A stretch of DNA of 64,000 nucleotides, taken from positions 7,500,278 through 7,564,277 of the forward strand of contig NC_134030.1 of the NCBI RefSeq assembly GCF_964204645.1, read 5' to 3'. Below, one piece after another: positions 11,371-22,291 of the stretch. Under the pieces are notes generated by a model. It was given only the letters and a program-made list of their open reading frames with translations. It ran no database searches and was not told the DNA's origin. Within the stretch, counting starts at the first letter, position 1; each line of letters opens with the position of its first letter. Source of the stretch: Tubulanus polymorphus. Its lineage: Eukaryota; Nemertea; Palaeonemertea; Tubulaniformes; Tubulanidae. Both the position numbers and the translations under genes were made by a program.

Positions 11371-11646
11371 ATTAGAACCCGCTATATACAGATTTAAAAG
11401 ATTAGACTAGAATCAGAATCGAAATTAAACTTGCGTAAATGAAGAAATAACTAGAACAACTTATGCACAAAATAACAAACCTCTCAACCTAAGCACTTAA
11501 CACCCCGCGCTCTACTTTTTCAATTAACTTTTTCTTCCTATTCCTCCTGTTTTAGTTATTTCTTCACACCTGACGATGGTTTCTAGGGAGACTCCAAAAC
11601 GTTGTGTCTTTTAATTCTTTTAGATTTGTATATAGTGGGTTTTGAT
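11371..11646 (+). mobile_element. Inverted-repeat element with hammerhead-like motif
   Basis: The left arm 11371-11404 (agaacccgctatatacagat) is the inverse of the right arm 11613-11646 (atttgtatatagtgggttt). Just inside the right arm is CTGACGATGG (11570-11579), a possible stem, then CCAAAACGTTGTGTC (11594-11608). ACAC at 11566-11569 could pair with GTGT at 11604-11607. This order recalls the hammerhead ribozyme core (CUGANGA, stem II, GAAA) known from Penelope-like retroelement termini. The GAAA is here AAAA and stem II is weak. I call it an inverted-repeat remnant with a possible degenerate ribozyme. Confidence 0.55.
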
Positions 11647-11843
11647 CTTATTTTGATTTTTACTGAAAATTGAAATTGAATATTAATGATGGGCTTTCTG
11701 AGATGGATCAAGGGCATGAGATATTTTACACACTCCATGTAACTGCATTAGTTTGTAATTGTTTCTACCTCAAAACCCAGTTCCGGGGATGGGTTCCACT
11801 GTTCTGGGCATGTTTGTATAAACTTGTATAATACAATAAACCA

Positions 11844-12271
11844 GCTTAATTCGTATCTCTTGGGACCGTGGTTTTTTTCTACGAATTAGACATTATACGG
11901 ATTATACATAATTAGTATTTTCTATGAATAAGTGTAATTCGTAGAATTAACTATTTATCTATCAATTCGTATAAACTACGAATAAAAGCCAGCTAAAAAT
12001 TTTTTCCACTGGCATTGGAACAAACGCCACGGCCACGGCCATTCATTGTTCAGACTTGACTGACTGACAAGTAATTGATAAGCTTGCCAATCACTGCCAG
12101 CAATGGGATAGAATTACGCGTCGTATTTTCTTTTGTTTTTAAGAAAAGGGACCTTGGATAAGGCTACGATTTACGAAGTACGAATTAACCGATGGAGATT
12201 AAAGGGAATAATGGAGGGAAAAATCGGGACCCGTCTTTTTTATATGAATTAGGTAGTTATACGAATTAAGC
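11844..12271. mobile_element. Non-autonomous element with 13-bp TIRs
   Basis: It starts gcttaattcgtat and ends atacgaattaagc, a perfect 13-bp inverted repeat. Subterminal sequence is rich in further tacgaatta/taattcgta motifs on both strands. No target duplication or coding region is evident, so the superfamily cannot be assigned. Confidence 0.7.
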
Positions 12272-13047
12272 AAGGTTGACTCTATTGTAAATGGGCTTAT
12301 AGTCCCCACAGTCAATAAAAGTTGACAAATATTGACAGGTTTTCTTTTATCTTGGGACTTTGTTTTGTATGAACTGTTGTGATCACTTTATTGTTGTGTT
12401 GTGATCCTGTTATTTGAAATAAATGTATATTTTCTCTGTTGTTCCATTTCTGATTCAGACGCCAGCAGTTTCATAGACTGCGTACATGATAAACCTTGCG
12501 TAAGCGATAAACCTACATCCCATAGGTTCAGTTTCATAGAAAATGATTTACTCAAAAGATATTCATTGATCAGGAAAATTGAAATTGAATCGAGTTAAGT
12601 TTTCTAAGGAACTGAGCCGAAGGTCCATCAATTGCGTTTGAACATATTTTATTTTGAAGAAAAAATCCAAACATTGATTCCTCTATACAGTATGTTAAAC
12701 GGATCCTGTGGACCCGGTTTCACTAGCATAGTTTAACTTTATCCTAAATCAATTTAGGAGTTTATTGTGAAAATGGACCCTGCAGGGAATGAAATACTCA
12801 ATCGGTGTATGTGTATGAAACTGCAGGCTACTAAACTGATTAAAACTCCCGCATCATTGACCAATTCCTACCCGGGGTACAGTTCAGGTCCAATCTGTCG
12901 CACATGCAGCACAGTGCGCGATAGTCGCAGTTTTCAAGTGTCCTCGAAAAAATATTGGTTTCGGGGAAAGATAAATGAGAGGCACGCTATCTGTGAGCCA
13001 TTGAATATTAACTGCCTTCCCACTAGGCCTAAACCATAATGCGAATG
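12272..13047. other. Spacer, no gene seen
   Basis: Short open frames are present but show no domain, codon pattern or splice context that I recognise. Confidence 0.4.
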
Positions 13048-13259
13048 CAGGGTCCGATCTAAGGAAGAAAGCCACTTGCCCATATTCTGAAATTCCTCTA
13101 AAATTGACTTGCCCTATACAGTCCAATTACTGTCAGCACAATCATCTAATATCGATTGCGAAAAGGCTTTGAGAAATAAAATGCGCTAGCCCAATAGGCA
13201 AGTGGTAATGATGACCAACTCGTCCCGGACAATCAGATATATGCTTAGATCGGACCCTG
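13048..13259. mobile_element. 212-bp MITE with 16-bp TIRs
   Basis: Left end cagggtccgatctaag (13048-13063) and right end cttagatcggaccctg (13244-13259) are perfect inverse copies. An inner pair ccacttgcc/ggcaagtgg extends the foldback. A gaat occurs close to each end and may be a 4-bp target duplication or chance. No coding capacity. Confidence 0.85.
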
Positions 13260-14190
13260 GAATTGGAAGCAAACTGAATGTGAAAGAATTGCGTGGGTCT
13301 TTGCCTTTTTAAAGTTGATGCCCTTTTTATTTCACTGGTAGTCGTGAAATGGCCCTGGATCCGCCCCTGTAGTTTCACAGGTATGCGATTAACTCCTTTA
13401 TCAATATTTAAGATGGGCAACCCCATAGTTGGTTCGGCAAACATAATCCTCCTGCTTGTTCAAATAATTGAAACCTGATATGTGAGGGTTTCATTTATTC
13501 TTACTCTGGGCTAGGCTCCACAAGAAAACTTCCATATAGATTTTGATTTCTTCATTTCAAGAGTTAAACCGATTTGTGAAACTGTACCCTGGTATGCGAG
13601 GGTTTTAATTAATCTTAATATGGAATGCGAGGGTTTTAATTCACCCCGGCGACCCGGGGTCAGGAGCTATAATCTACCTAATCTAATCTGCTCCAGCCCA
13701 CCCCATCCTCGCTTGCCAGAGGTCCGGTTTAGCTCCCGATCTCGCTTCAAAAATCGGCTTTCCCTTCTTTTGACGTTGAAGATTGGCCAGCTCTCAAATT
13801 CCTACAGATCCGATGGTTGTAGTGGTTATTGGCGCCATGCGCATGATGCGTACGTTCAGGCGCGGATCTATTATGAAATATGAAAAAGGGTTTTTTAAAT
13901 GCCCGCAGGATGAGAAAAAAGCACCGTTTTGCTCCCAGAGGCAGTGTTTCCAATGGTCCTCTTGAAAAGAGTTTGGAAAAACATCATTCTTTGTCCTTTA
14001 TAAAAAGAAAGTCCTTCCAGATTTCATGTTTATCTATTTTTTGTCGCGAATTAAACAGTTTGAATGGGAATTGAGCTGCAATATGTATTTTACTGGGTGA
14101 AGGTATTGGGAAAAATGCTTCTATGGGTCCTCATTTTACTGGAAAGTACTTCTTTCTCGGTCAAATAGTCCTCCTTAACTTGCCGGAAAA
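13260..14190. other. Spacer with old repeat remnants
   Basis: The motif ggatccgcccctg near 13368 recurs near 30520 and 47043, suggesting element ends. The sequence tatgcgagggttttaatt is partly duplicated between about 13593 and 13645. No gene is supported. Confidence 0.4.
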
Positions 14191-15052
14191 GGGGCCGTGC
14201 ATAAAGTACGTACGCTTGACTTCCGGGTATTTTTAACCCCCCTCCCCTTGAAAGCATATTGTACGTTTTTTTATAACCCCCCTTGCGTACATACTTTTAG
14301 GGGTAACCCCCCCCCCCCCCAGTAAAACAGAATTTTCAGGAATAATGGTTTAAAGAAGGCAAAATCCACCCTGATTCAACAGAGTTCCTGCTGACGTTGA
14401 TCAACGATCTTCCATGGCGACGAAATGAAAGACTGAAAGTTGGGAATTCCCGAGATCCAAATATAATATATTGAATGCAACAAACCCAGGGAGACCGGTT
14501 TCGCAATTAAGGCTGTGTTTGCTGTACATTAAAGGAAGACGGGTTTACCCACAGACATAGATGTTTATATTAAAATAATGATCACAATAAAAATAAACTA
14601 TTGTTTGTTTTATTCTACTACCTATTGAATATAATTATGAACAGATGTATCTATCATTTCAACAAATTTATCTTACACTATAAGATCCGTTTTTATTCTA
14701 CTGGTTCGGTTTTTACTCGTAACCCCTACAACGTATTAAATTAAACGAATAAGAGTTCATTCTGCATCCTCGCAAGGGTACTGTAATGTCCAATGTGACG
14801 AAATAATCCAACAAACTTCAAGTAATATATTCATTTTATTTTCACTAGACACACTTAGGATCGTCGGCAAACGGGGATATTTGTGAAATTCACATTATGT
14901 TTCGTGCACAAAGTACGTACTATTAATATTAACCCTCCCCCCTTGGAAAGTATGTACGTTTTTAGCTGACCCCTCTCCTCCCCCTGTACGCTTTTGTACG
15001 GATTTTAAGAACCCCCACCCCCTACGGACGTACGTACTTTATGCACGGCCCC
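14191..15052. mobile_element. 862-bp TIR element, long form
   Basis: The left end ggggccgtgcataaagtacg is matched in inverse by the right end acgtactttatgcacggcccc, in a TIR region of over 25 bp. Flanks read aaa on both sides, consistent with a 3-bp target duplication. C-runs lie just inside both ends. No transposase is encoded. The copy at 44990-45409 is the same element lacking 14423-14866, so this is the fuller form. Superfamily uncertain; a 3-bp duplication would fit PIF/Harbinger-like or CACTA-like classes, but the ends do not decide. Confidence 0.9.
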
Positions 15053-15304
15053 AAAGTCCGTCCTTGTCAAAAAGAAGAGTGAGAGATTGTGTTATGCAGT
15101 ACCGAATAGAGCTGGGGTTTTTTAACGAAATCACGTTGCTAAATAAAAACAAATTCCATTAAATTGCTTGTTTTGTCTATTTTAACCTTCGAAAATGAAT
15201 GATAAATTACGGCTTGTCTCGTTAGTGCGTTTGATACGATTGAAATGGTTGCCAGTCCCTAAGACCTGTAACCAGTCTATGATCTAGTCAGACCCATCGT
15301 GCTG

Positions 15305-15358
15305 AGGCGCATGTTTGAAATTGGTTTCTATAAAAACCGATTTCAAACAAATGCGCCT
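15305..15358. repeat. Near-perfect hairpin
   Basis: The arm aggcgcatgtttgaaattgg, running into ttt, pairs with aaaccgatttcaaac followed by aaatgcgcct, with one mismatch and a 2-nt bulge around a short loop. It could be a foldback repeat or a hairpin RNA precursor. The sequence alone cannot tell. Confidence 0.6.
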
Positions 15359-16288
15359 TTGGTTCACATGTATTGAGAGTGGAAACTGATCGATTCATTA
15401 AGCAGGTTGAAGATAGGACCTGCTTAATTTGTAAGACGAGCACCCCCTGCACTTTTTAATGGCATGCCTTACCCTATCGATGCCCGGCTACCGTCATTGA
15501 TGCGCTCGCATCGTTCTGTAATTTTCTCAATCATTCTACGGAGCAAAATTACATTTAACCAGACCATAATTGACATGAGTCTGGTTCATCGCTTGAATTA
15601 GGTTATCGACGTAGCTAAACAACGATACCAGGAGCGGGTGTTAAATTGAACATGGCTTACACAGTTTTACAGGAGCGATCTTTGGAAGGCGGATGTTTCA
15701 GAAACGTCTAATCGAATTTTGCCAAACGAAAGGACTACATTAGTCACGCGAGCGTCTTAGTACACCGTATCATGGAGCGCCGTGAAACCGGCCACTCTCG
15801 GGACTGGGTGAACCCGAGTCCTTATTCTCAAGTTGTAACTGGGTCCACGCCGGGGACCTCACGATTCCTGCTAATTCTTTTAACCGCATGCAGCCAGTTT
15901 TAGAAAATAAATGTTCACGCCGTTAATCAGTAATTCAATATTCGATAAACATCTATTGCTTCCTAACACTTTTTACTGTTTTGCTTCTATGGATTATCAA
16001 CTATTTGAAATCTCTACCCAAAAATAGCAATAAGATTTACAAATTTTCGACAAGCACGAACCCGTTGTTCACCAGAGGATCGGACCGGCAGTCATTTGAA
16101 TTGAATCCGAAGCCGCTGACGTATTTTATTGCAGTCCACATCAAAGCCCAATCCGTGTTTTAATTCTGGTGACTCACAAACACTTCCGGGTTCTAAGATT
16201 TTACTAACGCTTTTTTGTTGATTTTCTCTTTGATTTTTAAGTTATCGAGCGTTATTCATACCGTGAAGGGATTTTTCTTACGGGTAAG
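15359..16288. other. Upstream region of the Ig gene
   Basis: No exon was recognised. This probably contains the promoter and 5' UTR of the lachesin-like gene that starts at 16289, but I see no clear TATA box or other diagnostic element. Confidence 0.35.
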
Positions 16289-19200
16289 ATGTTGTGCAGG
16301 TTTCTTACGATTCTGATGTTGATGTATTCCGCGTCAGAAATAGGTAAGTAATCATAAGTCGTAGCTTTCCGCTGCCTATTTTTGATTGCATTCAAAAATG
16401 AGTAAACCGCACCCAACCATTTATGATATGAATTTATAGATGCAGCTCAGCAACAATCTGCCATTACTAAAGAAATAGAGCAGGAAACGAGACGTGCTGG
16501 TGATGATGGACAACTCGAATGTACCGTCACTAATCCAGAACAATATCCCGTAAGTCATATTCATAATTCAGTCTGGAGACTAGAAGAAAGCTAGGTTGTC
16601 GAACAACAATAAACTTCAAACAATCACTAATCAGGGCCCAGTTTACAAAATAGTTGAACTCAAATTTGTTGTAATTGCCGTTGATTACTTCATATATTCT
16701 TCGATCAGGACAACAATTCAAACTTAACCGTTTTAGCCGCTTAACCTTTTTCATGAAACTGGGCCCAGAGCTTCAACAGAAGAGAACACTCAGGAATCTC
16801 TTCCCCCGAACAGATGTTAGATCAATCAAATCTGCTCCGGTCCGACACGACACACCCCTGCGACACTTGAGTACGCACTTACGTGAATTTTTGATATCGT
16901 CGGAAATCCAGACGCGGTGCCGGCCCCAGTTGCGGCCTCACTGCATTGTTCTATAGACCAATAAGAGTGTTGCGTTATGACATGTTTGGGCTATTGTGAC
17001 AATCCTCTCGTTGCAGATTATTTAGTATGAGCAGCACTTTCAAAATTCTCTTCAGCTCAATACATTAGGCAAATTCTTATTACTCTTATCCTCAATAAAA
17101 TACTGACAAACTCGAAGAATTGTACTGACAACATCTTTCTGAGGTTGGCAGCTCTGCTTATTTCAATACGGTGACTTTTCTCCATGGTGGAATCCACGTT
17201 GAACAAGGATGGCCACTAACCTCTGAAAATCGTAGAAAGTCTGAGCAATTTCTTCGCTTTAAGAAAGTCAGGGAACTAGATCGCGCGTAAAATCAAACAT
17301 TCAAATTTATTTTCTATAACCTCAATTGTTGCATTATGTACGATAAGTCAGTTTTGCTCCTTTGTTCCATTATTTGCCACGATTATATCGAGTTTATTGA
17401 GTTAAACTAATAATCATTTTCAGTTATTTTACACAAAATTTAATGCCTCTTGTCCTTTCCTATCAGGTAATTAAGTTCGACTGCAATTTTGTTTGTTTAT
17501 CCAAAGTGACCGCTGAAGTCCTGTCTCCTTCGGCCATAAGGTCAATAATACAGTTTTCTTCAAAAATTTACAGGTTTTCTGGATTCACATGGCGAACAGC
17601 GGGCCGAAATACATAAGCGCAGACACGACAATAACGTTGGCGAACTTCGACGTCGGGAACGGTCAATTGAAGTACGAAGTTCGCACGCAGAGAGTCGATT
17701 CGAATACTCTATATCGTCTAATCATCAGGGCTCTGAAAGAGGAAGATGCCGGCAAGTACCGCTGTCAAATCGGAGTCCCCGGCACTGATCAACCGTATAA
17801 AGACGGTATACTCGTAGTTCAAAGTAAGTTCAGAACAAATGACTGAAAAATCATCTAAAAGGGTGAGCGGCCACTCTATACGAATTCATCATTCTCCCCC
17901 AGCAGGGATTTGAACCTGATTCGATCGCTAAACTCGGCCGCGGCACGAAACCCTGTCGCACTAGACCGAGAGCGCAGGTTTGCCGCACGAAAACTTGCAG
18001 CGACAATCAGATTGACGGTTGTATATAATCGCTGAGGCAAATTTCTTGGATAAACTATAGCTGGTAAAACCTGGGCTAAAATAAAACAGGATTTCTGATG
18101 GGCTAATAATGACATCATCTAACATGCGCATGTAGCTGTGCACTCGGGCTAGTTAAGCAGGGTTTCTGACCGTGGCGAGTCTCGATGCGTGCCATCAGGA
18201 TGCAAATTCATGGGAATCAGATTTAAGTCGGAGAAATAGATAAACTATGTAGTATTCAGCTAACGAAACAATAGAAAGAAAACTACTGTAATATTCAAAT
18301 CTTCGTTTTGATTAGATTTTATTTCATGACATTTCGATCAATTTTCTGAGTACTAAAGATAAAGGACAAATGATCAAAATGTTGTGAATAAAAGCTAAAT
18401 CGTGATGAAGATTTTGATACGTGTACCGCTATTTGCATTCCTATCGTTTGAAATAGATTTGCAATGATTAAAAACTTAATTCATCCTTCAACACAGTATA
18501 AATGGATATAAAAATGATGGTTTATTCAGACTGCAGTTTCGCGGGGCGTAATGTGTTCAAAAGATTAAAGAGAAATATCCCAAAATGATTTATCCTGGAC
18601 TCTAATGAATACACTTTAGTTCTTAATTAGACATTCCACTGTGAAAGGAATGGTAAGCGTTACGTGTCAAATGTAATCTCTACCCTGCTGACATTGGATA
18701 TCATTATTCCTTTCAGGGTCGCCGAAGATCGACGAGTCTCGCACGTCGAAAGGACCGGTTTATGTGAGAGAAGGCGAGGACTATAATCTGACCTGCGTAG
18801 CTGAGGGAACGCCTCAACCGAGAATCACGTGGACTCGTGTTAAAGGAACTGCACTTCCAAATGGTCTTTTCAAAGTTAAGGTAAATGGATGGTCATTTTA
18901 TTGATTGTAGCTTTAGAAGACAGAGCTGCATGCCGTTCCTGATTTTCACAGTCAACCCCCGATATACCGCCCACATCGGTGCAGAATGATTTGGGCGGTA
19001 TAGAGAGTATGGCGGTATATCGGGGGTGTTTTACTATGTATTTATATATCTGCCAACAGGGGCTGTTGGCAGACCTGCGAAGAGCATGTCCTTATTTGTA
19101 GCAATTTTTTTTTACTTCGTCGTATGTCGAAGAAGTCTTCTTAATGGTTCTGGAGACCTGTCTGGAATGAACTCGCTCACAAAATGCTGTGCATGTTAAC

Positions 19201-20436
19201 TCGTCTTTTGTGCAATACACTTTAATTACGCAATTAGCGCCATTTAAAACTTTACCAAACAAAGATGAAACGGTGTGAAGATAATTTCGTGAAACGCTCC
19301 AATTATGCATTAGCTACGTTGACCCTCAACCTGCCCAGCGAGGCGGGACTTGTTCCTTTTCCCAAACTGTCTGGAACTTCCGATTTTCTCGACGAAGTCT
19401 CAAGGTTCATGGACCTCTTGTTGTTTTTTTTTTCACGAAATTTATGTAAGAATCTATTTACCTATTTTCAGGGTAATGTTTTTGCGCTGACTAATATAAC
19501 ATTTGATCACCGTGGAGTCTACCGGTGTAACGCCGATAATGATGTACGACCACCGGCGCAACAAGATATCGAAGTAAAAGTCTACTTCCATCCGAGGCCT
19601 TACCCGTTCAGAACCAGCGTCGGACAGATGCCTGATAAAAACTATAAGGCTGAATTGGATTGTCTGGTCGAAGGTAGGTTCATAAATCTCGACTTCAGGA
19701 TTCCTACTACTCCTTGATTACAAATCTAAATTGAAGAATTGTTTCCAAGCACCTTGAACCACCTCTAATTTTGAGAAATCGCTCTAAAACTCCTTGAATT
19801 TTGTGAAATCGCTCTCATTTTGTATTGATATTCGTTATATAGGATTCCCCGAACCGGAAATCCAGTGGGCGTACCTCGAGAACGACTTCCGAAAGATGAT
19901 TACGAAAGATTCGAAACACGATATTTTCGAAACGAAAGCGAAAGGTCCATCGAAAATGAAGGACGGCGACATCTGGTCGACTTTGGTGATACGTAATGTC
20001 CAGTCCGGCGATTATGGTACCTACATATGTCAAGCAAAATCGAATCTGGGGACTTATGAAACACGTATTAAACTCTACTGTAAGTACTTCATACTAAAAC
20101 TATCCATTTGTCAAGCTCATTTGTCAGTTCCTTCATTGGTCTCATATAACACCGCCCAAGATTTTTTAGGTGAATGGGTTGCCACCAGTTTCTTCATTAA
20201 GCTAATCAGATGCGCTGTTTCACCGGCAGATTCACTAAAACAACGCATCTGATTGGCTAGGTACGTAAACATATGTATGTATATGGTTGATGGTATATTT
20301 TTCAGATACTCCGACCTGTCAAGGAGCGTTGTGTCCGATGGAAACTGTTGGTTTATCGAGCAGCGGCCAGACAACAATTTCTATTCTCATGTTGCTCGCC
20401 TCAATCGTTTCCAGCCTGCGTTTCATGTCCGTTTAG
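16289..20436 (+). CDS. Lachesin-like three-Ig GPI-anchored adhesion protein
   Basis: Seven exons in consistent phase: 16289-16343, 16440-16549, 17574-17823, 18717-18880, 19472-19673, 19843-20079, 20306-20436 (1149 nt, 382 aa), all GT-AG. Residues 1-18 (MLCRFLTILMLMYSASEI) look like a signal peptide. Three Ig domains follow. The first has LEC ... VFWIH ... EDAGKYRC; the second has LTC ... ITWTR ... HRGVYRC; the third has LDC ... IQWAY ... SGDYGTYIC. The tail ISILMLLASIVSSLRF ends the protein with no cytoplasmic part, as in a GPI signal. The layout matches lachesin/IgLON-type neural adhesion proteins, which act at the cell surface in homophilic or heterophilic contacts. Introns carry a tRNA-like repeat (17.9-18.2 kb) and a snapback element (18.95 kb). 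The start is the only ATG giving a signal peptide. The exact orthologue is uncertain. Confidence 0.88.
17893..18205. mobile_element. tRNA-like inverted-repeat element, copy 1
   Basis: Lies in the intron between exons 3 and 4 of the Ig gene. The left part contains cagcagggatttgaacctga (inverse of a GGTTCAAATCC B-box-like string) and ggccgcggcacgaaaccctg. The right part contains gcagggtttctgaccgtggc and tgccatcagg, inverse of the left. It is a diverged copy of 50818-51295. Confidence 0.75.
18953..19030. mobile_element. Snapback repeat in an Ig-gene intron
   Basis: Arms caacccccgatataccgcc (18953-18971) and ggcggtatatcgggggtg (19011-19028) are nearly perfect inverse copies. A third partial gggcggtata lies between them at about 18993. 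It is probably a tiny MITE. It sits between exon 4 and exon 5 and does not touch the splice sites. Confidence 0.8.
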
Positions 20437-20705
20437 AACCCGGCAGTCTAGTATTCTCTAGTTTTTGTACACTCACGAATGAAACATTGTCACCGGTTTT
20501 GTTTTGTTGGAATGATGAAAGTATTGTATTTATTCATTCCCAATGGATCATAGGGGATCTGTGGGTAGGCCAGATACACAGTCGTGGAAAACTCTCTGAA
20601 TTCCAGTAAAAAAGAGTATGGCATGTGTGAAGATTTTTTCATGAAACAATCCAAACATTGTACCTGAGCTTTAGGCCAGTACGTTCACTGGTAAGAGTTG
20701 GGTAA

Positions 20706-20751
20706 TACCAAAAATTCATTTAGACTAATAAGTCTTTATGAATTTTTGGTA
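20706..20751. repeat. 46-bp hairpin in the presumed 3' UTR
   Basis: Perfect 14-bp arms taccaaaaattcat (20706-20719) and atgaatttttggta (20738-20751) enclose an inner agact/agtct stem with a four-base loop. It lies 270 bases after the lachesin-like stop, so it would be in the 3' UTR. Confidence 0.7.
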
Positions 20752-22267
20752 ATACTAATATCGTAAGAGAACGGATACCTTTTTGTCAATAGTCGCATTC
20801 ACACTACATAACTACATTCTAAATTTACTAGTCTGTTCCAATTTAGAAGCATTCACATGGGTGAAAAGTCCATTCTAAATTAGTCTGTTCCATTTTATAT
20901 TGGACTGATTTAGACCGACCAAAAGGACCAATCTATGTCTGTTCAAAATATTAGAATGGCCTTCTCTCTGTTTGAATAGTTTGAATTGCCTGTCAATCAC
21001 AGTGATGTATCTTGCTGGACCAATTATAACGGATGATTTAAAAACTGTGAAGACATTGGTCCTTTTTCAGGTATGGGCCGAATTAGAGCAGACAATAGTG
21101 TGAATGAGGCTATTAAATGATGATCGTGGCACTCCCGTCAAGTATGACTAACAACCGTCTGTGCAACTGGCCCATCACAATTTTCAATCATTACCGAAAT
21201 CAGGTCTATCAATTAATGATCATTGTGATGATCTCATATATTATTGTGAATATAGTCTGTATATACATATACCTTAATTGCAAGGTCTATTGATTATTAT
21301 AGATTTACACACTGATTTTTGTATTTTACAAATGATAGAAAATTGATACTTTACGTATATTTTAGAAATTACATTCCAATCGGGTAAAATGTCTACGATT
21401 ACATCAAAATTATTTTATTTGTTTGTATAGTTATTTCATCGTGTAGTTTTTGAAAGAAAAATTTGAACATTCCTGTCAATTTTTAGAACAATGTCCATGC
21501 ATCTGTCCGTCCTTGGCAGCTTGTATCATATAGTTTCTTCTGCATCGGTTTTCGCAGATACCAGAATGTGATGAAGCTTTATTTATAAGCCATATTATTA
21601 GATTTTCCTTGTAAATTAAATTTGGGTGTTACTATTATCTGGCAATACGGAAAACATTGAGTCTTGCTCGTCACTTTTCTGTAAATTTATAAATTGAAGA
21701 TTAGGAATTGTGTTTTACAGCGTATTTTAAGTTCATCATAACTCATAATTTTTCAAGCCAATGACCAGACTAAGACAATCGTTTTGTACTCGTAACTTGT
21801 TTCTGTAAGTGAGTTTTGAAGTTCCATCAATCTAATCATCAGATAAGAACATATTCGGTGAGAAAATTCTTCTCCAATATAATAGGCCCAAGATTACAAC
21901 GCGTACTGCCCCTATTTTTCTGCATACCTTTTAATCTATACTGGTCAGTTTAGAATGCCATAGAATGCCATTTTCAAGCTTTAAATGTTTTAATTAAATT
22001 CTATATAACAACTGAATGTGTGGCTATTCATTTTATAATGTATGTTAAATGCAGTTGGGATATTTACGTATTTATTTCGCATATTTTACTTTGTATAGAC
22101 TACTTGCATTCCATTATGTTTTACGGTGAGCATTTTATTCCTATAATCCCTCCGTATGATTTTTCAAAAGGATCCTCTCCGATTGTGAGGGAAATCCAGT
22201 ATAAGATATACCTTCATTCTTTTACGTATCGAAATCTGTCCAATGATGATATCTTGTATTTTATACG
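20752..22267 (+). other. Probable 3' UTR or spacer of the Ig gene
   Basis: AT-rich, with no credible exon. The first strong AATAAA cluster on this strand after the stop is at 22268, so a long 3' UTR is possible but unproven. Confidence 0.35.
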
Positions 22268-22291
22268 AATAAATTATTTAATAAAAATAAA
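22268..22291 (+). terminator. Polyadenylation signals
   Basis: AATAAA at 22268-22273 and again at 22286-22291, in the right orientation to end the lachesin-like transcript about 1.85 kb after its stop codon. Confidence 0.4.

Noticed and set aside
13142-13444. 100-residue minus-strand frame
   Set aside because: It overlaps a MITE (13048-13259) and element-end motifs, and has no recognisable domain.
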